DNA of 9,722 nt. Origin: Flavobacteriaceae bacterium. GTDB lineage: Bacteria; Bacteroidota; Bacteroidia; Flavobacteriales; Flavobacteriaceae. This document shows, in pieces, positions 6,325-9,722 of the stretch (position 1 is its first letter; the number at the start of each line of letters is the position of its first letter). The stretch spans positions 1-9,722 of the forward strand of contig NZAX01000096.1 in the NCBI GenBank assembly GCA_002687665.1, given 5' to 3'. The notes beneath the pieces were generated by a model. It saw nothing but the letters and a program-made list of their open reading frames with translations. It made no database searches and was not told the origin of the DNA. The position numbers and the translations under genes were made by a program.

Positions 6325-8460
6325 TAAACTCACCTGAGTGGTAAACAAGCCATAGTTGACAATGGCTTTTTGCTTCTCTATGGCGTCAATACTACCCACA
6401 GATTTACCATCTACTATTCTGACTTTATCTCCCACTTTGAGATCAACTAAAGGTTTGGTTTTTAGAGTTGTGGCAGTTGCTTTATTTTTCTTTTTTTCCT
6501 TACGAATGCTTACCAGTTTCTGATTTACTTCTTTGGCAACTTCTTTTTTTACCTCACGGTTTTTTTTGGCTTGCGCTGGGGTTTTTCGTTTTCTTTTCGC
6601 ATTTTCTGACTCTACCAAACGCAACAAGTCTGCGATCAAAGGTCTTTTTTTATTGTTTTGGAAGAATCGTTCTGCAAGGTCATTGACTTTGTTTCCCAAA
6701 ACGATCATCCGTTGGTTGTGATCAAACAATTCCTGATAATTGACCAATTTAGATTTTAATTTTTCATTGAGTATTTTCAATCGCTGCGACTCATTTTCAA
6801 ACTTATTCTCTTTTTCCTTCAAAGACTTTCCGGTTTTAGCTATCTGGTGGCGCTCTTTTTGCATTTTAGCAATAGTTGCATCGAAGCGAACTTTTCCTCG
6901 TTCAATTTTCTTTTTGGCTCGGTTAATCAAACTGAAGGGAATACCATTCTTTTGAGCCACTTCAAAGGTAAAAGAACTGCCGGCTTCTCCCAGGATCAAC
7001 TTAAAAACAGGTTCGAGTGTTTTATCATCAAATTGCATATTAGCATTTAACATAGCCGGTTGTTCATCAGCCAAAAGTTTGAGGTTGGCGTAGTGAGTAG
7101 TAATCAATCCAAAGGATTTACGCTCGTAAAAATCCTCTAAGATGACTTCGGCCAAGGCTCCTCCCAACTCGGGATCAGAACCCGTTCCAAATTCATCGAT
7201 CAAAAAGAGGGTGTTGTCATCGCATTTTTTCAAAAAACCTTTCATGTTTTTTAGGCGATAAGAATAGGTGCTCAGATGATTTTCAATAGATTGATTGTCT
7301 CCAATATCTGTGAGGATGCTACCAAACCAACATACCCTACTTTTCTCATGAACGGGAATAAGTATGCCACTTTGTAACATCAATTGGAGTAGACCTACTG
7401 TTTTGAGGGTAATACTTTTTCCTCCGGCATTGGGCCCCGATATCACAACAATCCTGCTCTCGGGGTGCAAATGAATGTCTTGAGGATGGGTTTTTTTGTT
7501 TTCCAACTGATTAGAACGGTAGAGTAGTGGGTGGTAAGCATTTATAAGTTCCAATTCTTGTTTATCCGAGAAAATAGGCAGTAAACCATTTATGGTTTGA
7601 GCATAACGAGCACGGGCAAAGACGGTGTCGATATGGATTAAATAACTTTGATAATGGCTGATCAAATCAAATTGAGGACGCAAGTAATCTGAAAGTTGGC
7701 TTAATATTTTTTTTATTTCCTCAGATTCCTCAAAAACAAGATTTTGAAGTTCTCTCGAAAAATTTAATGTGGCTTCAGGTTCAATAAAAACGATACTTCC
7801 TGTTTTGGAGCTGCCCATAATTCCACCTTTGACTTTCCTCCGGTACATGGCTTTAACTGCCAATACCCTTTTATTTTCAATAACCGATTCACGGATATCG
7901 TCCAAATAGTCCAGATTTTGGCAATGAGATAATGCTTTGTTAAAGCTTTGGCTTATTTTACTCTTAATAGCTTGAATTTGTTTTCTTATGGTATGGAGGT
8001 TTTCAGAGGCACTGTCACGGATTTCTCCAAATCGATCAATGACGTTATCAATTTCTTTTTGGATTTCTTTATTGACAACCATCTCACCTTTCAAAAGATG
8101 TAAGGAAGGGTAGTAGCTCTTAAATTTATTAAAGAATAATAATAGGGTATTGACCGTTTGGGAGGCAGAAGCAATATTTCTAAAAGCTATGATTTCTAAT
8201 ACACTGTTTTTTATTTTCAGCAATTGTAAAGCTGGTGAGAGGTCTTCAAATCCATGATTGGGTATCCTGTTGTCATTGTCAAAAGAAGCCAAGTATTCAG
8301 AAACGATATGGAGTTCTTTGAGCATAGCGTCTTGTTCCATTAGAGGCTCTAAAGCAGTACAGGAGGCTTTACCCATAGGAGTAATTGCAAAATCAGCGAT
8401 TTGTTCTGTGACCTCAAAAAATTCAAGATCCTCAAGTGTTTTTTTTGGGAGATAGCCCAT
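6301..8460 (-). CDS. mutS2: MutS2-family ATPase lacking the Smr nuclease domain
   Basis: The 719-residue product belongs to the MutS2 branch, which acts on branched DNA or on stalled, collided ribosomes rather than in mismatch repair. It begins directly with the MutS2 core (KTLEDLEFFEVTEQIADFAITPMGK), with no mismatch-recognition domain. A lever/clamp region covers about residues 90-300, containing GGIMGSSKTGSIVFIEPEA (212-230). The ABC-type ATPase follows: Walker A GPNAGGKS (342-349), Walker B FLIDEFGTGSDPELGGAL (419-436) and the TTHYANLK switch (454-461). A long lysine-rich coiled coil (about 515-660) leads to a small KOW-like beta domain (VGDKVRIVDGKSVGSI, 676-691), and the protein then stops. 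Typical MutS2 is about 780-800 residues and ends with an Smr domain, which is absent; the 121 bases downstream are too short to hold a remnant. ATPase motifs are intact. It diverges from ung, with a candidate -7 box at 8483-8490. Confidence 0.92.
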   Translation of the reverse strand: MGYLPKKTLEDLEFFEVTEQIADFAITPMGKASCTALEPLMEQDAMLKELHIVSEYLASFDNDNRIPNHGFEDLSPALQLLKIKNSVLEIIAFRNIASASQTVNTLLLFFNKFKSYYPSLHLLKGEMVVNKEIQKEIDNVIDRFGEIRDSASENLHTIRKQIQAIKSKISQSFNKALSHCQNLDYLDDIRESVIENKRVLAVKAMYRRKVKGGIMGSSKTGSIVFIEPEATLNFSRELQNLVFEESEEIKKILSQLSDYLRPQFDLISHYQSYLIHIDTVFARARYAQTINGLLPIFSDKQELELINAYHPLLYRSNQLENKKTHPQDIHLHPESRIVVISGPNAGGKSITLKTVGLLQLMLQSGILIPVHEKSRVCWFGSILTDIGDNQSIENHLSTYSYRLKNMKGFLKKCDDNTLFLIDEFGTGSDPELGGALAEVILEDFYERKSFGLITTHYANLKLLADEQPAMLNANMQFDDKTLEPVFKLILGEAGSSFTFEVAQKNGIPFSLINRAKKKIERGKVRFDATIAKMQKERHQIAKTGKSLKEKENKFENESQRLKILNEKLKSKLVNYQELFDHNQRMIVLGNKVNDLAERFFQNNKKRPLIADLLRLVESENAKRKRKTPAQAKKNREVKKEVAKEVNQKLVSIRKEKKKNKATATTLKTKPLVDLKVGDKVRIVDGKSVGSIDAIEKQKAIVNYGLFTTQVSLDQLEIAN

Positions 8461-8482
8461 CTATTTTTCTAAATTAGCCATA

Positions 8483-8490
8483 CAAAATTA
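8483..8490 (-). promoter_or_regulatory. Candidate -7 promoter element of mutS2
   Basis: On the minus strand this reads TAATTTTG, an exact match to the Bacteroidota -7 consensus TAnnTTTG, 22 bases before the mutS2 ATG. Transcription would begin near 8476. No -33 TTG is seen at the right distance. It lies in the 37-base gap shared with the divergent ung gene, so control of the two genes may overlap. Confidence 0.45.
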
Positions 8491-8497
8491 AGAAATC

Positions 8498-9169
8498 ATG
8501 GCAGTAAGCATACATCCAGATTGGGAAAAAATATTGCGGGACACATTCGAAACTCCATATTTTAAAGCACTGATTGATTTTGTAAAGTCGGCCTATAACA
8601 GCTCCAAATGTTTTCCTCCTGGAAAATTGATATTTAATGCTTTTGACCTTTGTCCGCCAAAAAGAACAAAAGTGGTGATTTTGGGCCAGGACCCATACCA
8701 CGGTCCAGGACAAGCTCAAGGACTTTGCTTTTCAGTACCTTCTGGTGTTCCTCATCCACCTTCACTGATCAATATTTTTAAGGAATTGGCTGGAAATGTT
8801 CAAATTCCTTATCCCAAAAGTGGTGACTTGAGCCCGTGGGCCAAGCAAGGTGTTTTATTGCTTAACGCCACTCTGACGGTACAAGCCCACAGGGCAGGAA
8901 GCCATCAGGGAAAAGGCTGGGAAAAATTCACCGATCAGGTGATTAAATTACTCTCTGACAGATATCAAAACATTGTTTTTTTATTGTGGGGGGGATATGC
9001 TAAGCAAAAATTGAAACTCATCGATGAAACAAAACATTATATCTTAACCTCCGGGCACCCTTCACCTTTAAGTGCCAATAGAGGGTACTGGTTTGGCAAT
9101 AAGCATTTTTCTAAAACCAATGCCTATTTAATTAAAAATGGAAAAGAACCCATTAACTGGGGCTTATAG
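8498..9169 (+). CDS. ung: Uracil-DNA glycosylase, family 1
   Basis: The 223-residue cytosolic enzyme removes uracil from DNA, starting base-excision repair of deaminated cytosine and misincorporated dUMP. The water-activating loop GQDPYHGPGQAQG is at 63-75, with catalytic D67 or D65 depending on numbering (the aspartate in GQDPYHG). LLLNATLTV (120-128) forms the uracil-binding strand, FLLWGGYAK (161-169) the following core strand, and GHPSPLSANRGYWFGNKHFS (186-205) the catalytic-histidine and DNA-intercalation loop. Length matches the family (about 220-230 residues) and nothing is missing. The start ATG has no Shine-Dalgarno sequence. The gene diverges from mutS2 across 37 bases and ends one base from the stop of the opposing SUI1 gene, leaving no room for a terminator. 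A run of seven G at 8988-8994 encodes part of the WGG segment and is a possible slippage site. Confidence 0.98.
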   Translation: MAVSIHPDWEKILRDTFETPYFKALIDFVKSAYNSSKCFPPGKLIFNAFDLCPPKRTKVVILGQDPYHGPGQAQGLCFSVPSGVPHPPSLINIFKELAGNVQIPYPKSGDLSPWAKQGVLLLNATLTVQAHRAGSHQGKGWEKFTDQVIKLLSDRYQNIVFLLWGGYAKQKLKLIDETKHYILTSGHPSPLSANRGYWFGNKHFSKTNAYLIKNGKEPINWGL

Positions 9170-9170
9170 A

Positions 9171-9512
9171 TCATCCTCCAATACGTTTGACCTTGTGTCC
9201 CATCTTTTCTAATTTATCAATAATCTGATCTCTGTAATTGCCTTGAATGAGAATCTCTCCATCTTTAAAAGTTCCACCGGTATTTATCGACTGTTTAAGT
9301 GTTTTGGCTAAGGATTTCAGTCCTTCCTTGTCACCCTCAAAACCTTTGATAATAGTTACAACTTTTCCAGCTCTGCCTTTCTTACTATAATGGGCCTCTA
9401 ATTGTTGAGGTATGAAACCTAAATCGCGATCAATTTTTTCCTCTTGATCTGGAGCCAATCCCTCGAATTTTATTTTGGCCAAATCTGATAGACTTTTCAA
9501 TTTTTTACTCAT
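9171..9512 (-). CDS. SUI1/eIF1-like translation factor (YciH family)
   Basis: A 113-residue homologue of archaeal/eukaryotic initiation factor (e)IF1, known in bacteria as YciH. The SUI1 domain covers about residues 44-113: GRAGKVVTIIKGFEGDK (46-62), then LAKTLKQSINTGGTFKDGEI (68-87), and the family-typical ending ILIQGNYRDQIIDKLEKMGHK (87-107). The N-terminal 40 residues are charged and variable, as is usual. Bacterial YciH has been proposed to affect initiation fidelity or to act under stress, but its role in Bacteroidota is not established. The start at 9512 follows a stretch with two AT palindromes and a candidate -7 box about 56 bases upstream. The gene converges on ung with a single base between the two stop codons. 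Confidence 0.92.
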   Translation of the reverse strand: MSKKLKSLSDLAKIKFEGLAPDQEEKIDRDLGFIPQQLEAHYSKKGRAGKVVTIIKGFEGDKEGLKSLAKTLKQSINTGGTFKDGEILIQGNYRDQIIDKLEKMGHKVKRIGG

Positions 9513-9530
9513 GGGTAATCTTATCGTGAT

Positions 9531-9550
9531 TATTGTACAATATTATAATA
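9531..9550. repeat. Two overlapping perfect AT-rich palindromes upstream of the SUI1 gene
   Basis: TATTGTACAATA (9531-9542) and TATTATAATA (9541-9550) are each identical to their reverse complement. They lie between the candidate -7 box and the start codon of the SUI1 gene, where a dimeric regulator could bind. Short AT palindromes arise easily in DNA of this composition, so a regulatory role is only possible. Confidence 0.35.
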
Positions 9551-9567
9551 CTTTTTTTAGCCCTTTG

Positions 9568-9575
9568 CAAATGTA
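9568..9575 (-). promoter_or_regulatory. Candidate -7 promoter element of the SUI1/yciH gene
   Basis: On the minus strand this reads TACATTTG followed by CA, an exact fit to the Bacteroidota -7 element TAnnTTTG. A start near 9561 would give a leader of about 50 bases. It is directly preceded on that strand by seven C (9582-9576). No clear -33 TTTG is visible. The remainder out to the window edge (9583-9722) is AT-rich and shows no gene I can support. Confidence 0.5.
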
Positions 9576-9722
9576 GGGGGGGTAATGGACAGTTATCTTA
9601 AAGCTCTATTTGACATAATATTAATTATATATAGAATCGGTTAATTTTCAATTTACAGCTTATTGTTTGATTTTTTAAATGTTTAGAATGAAATGAATTT
9701 AGTTATAAGATTAATAAGTTCC

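Noticed and set aside
8474..8719. Minus-strand 81-codon open frame opposite ung
   Set aside because: Antisense shadow of conserved ung codons; no recognisable domain, and it would run into the mutS2 promoter gap.
9693..9722. ATG with ten open codons at the right edge (MNLVIRLISS)
   Set aside because: Could be the start of a plus-strand gene, but ten codons in AT-rich DNA without a clear promoter are not evidence.
9685..9722. Minus-strand tail (ELINLITKFISF, stop) entering from the right edge
   Set aside because: Twelve codons only; cannot be distinguished from random open frame.

Overview
The window looks like chromosomal DNA from a Bacteroidota bacterium, probably of the Flavobacteriia type. 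Three things point that way. First, none of the eight start codons I can place has a Shine-Dalgarno sequence in front of it. Second, exact matches to the Bacteroidota -7 promoter element TAnnTTTG lie upstream of several genes. Third, the gene types fit: a SAM methyltransferase resembling a family I recall as widespread in Bacteroidota, a MutS2 without its Smr domain, and a stand-alone SUI1/YciH protein. This is an inference from sequence style; there is no rRNA or other phylogenetic marker here.

Left part (1-1815, minus strand): a full-length quinone-dependent D-lactate dehydrogenase (dld) of the E. coli type, followed 24 bases downstream by the start of a lipoprotein gene that runs off the left edge. 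This segment looks clearly more AT-rich than the rest. Middle (2013-6179, plus strand): a phytanoyl-CoA dioxygenase-like Fe(II)/2-oxoglutarate oxygenase and a class I methyltransferase separated by one base. They are followed by chorismate synthase (aroC), with its own candidate promoter, and a sodium/acidic amino acid or dicarboxylate symporter. Right part (6301-9512): an Smr-less mutS2 on the minus strand, uracil-DNA glycosylase (ung) diverging from it across 37 bases, and a SUI1/YciH translation factor converging on ung with one base between the stop codons. The last 210 bases hold only the candidate promoter region of the SUI1 gene and AT-rich DNA.

Most of the window is ordinary metabolism and DNA maintenance. 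dld feeds electrons from D-lactate into the quinone pool, aroC closes the shikimate pathway, the symporter imports acidic substrates, and ung removes uracil from DNA. The least explained pieces are the tightly coupled oxygenase/methyltransferase pair, the missing Smr domain, the composition change near 1.8-2.0 kb, and a perfect extended Shine-Dalgarno/anti-Shine-Dalgarno sequence in the dld-oxygenase intergenic region. I found no CRISPR array, tRNA, rRNA, insertion sequence or defence system, and no clear evidence of a wholly new system.
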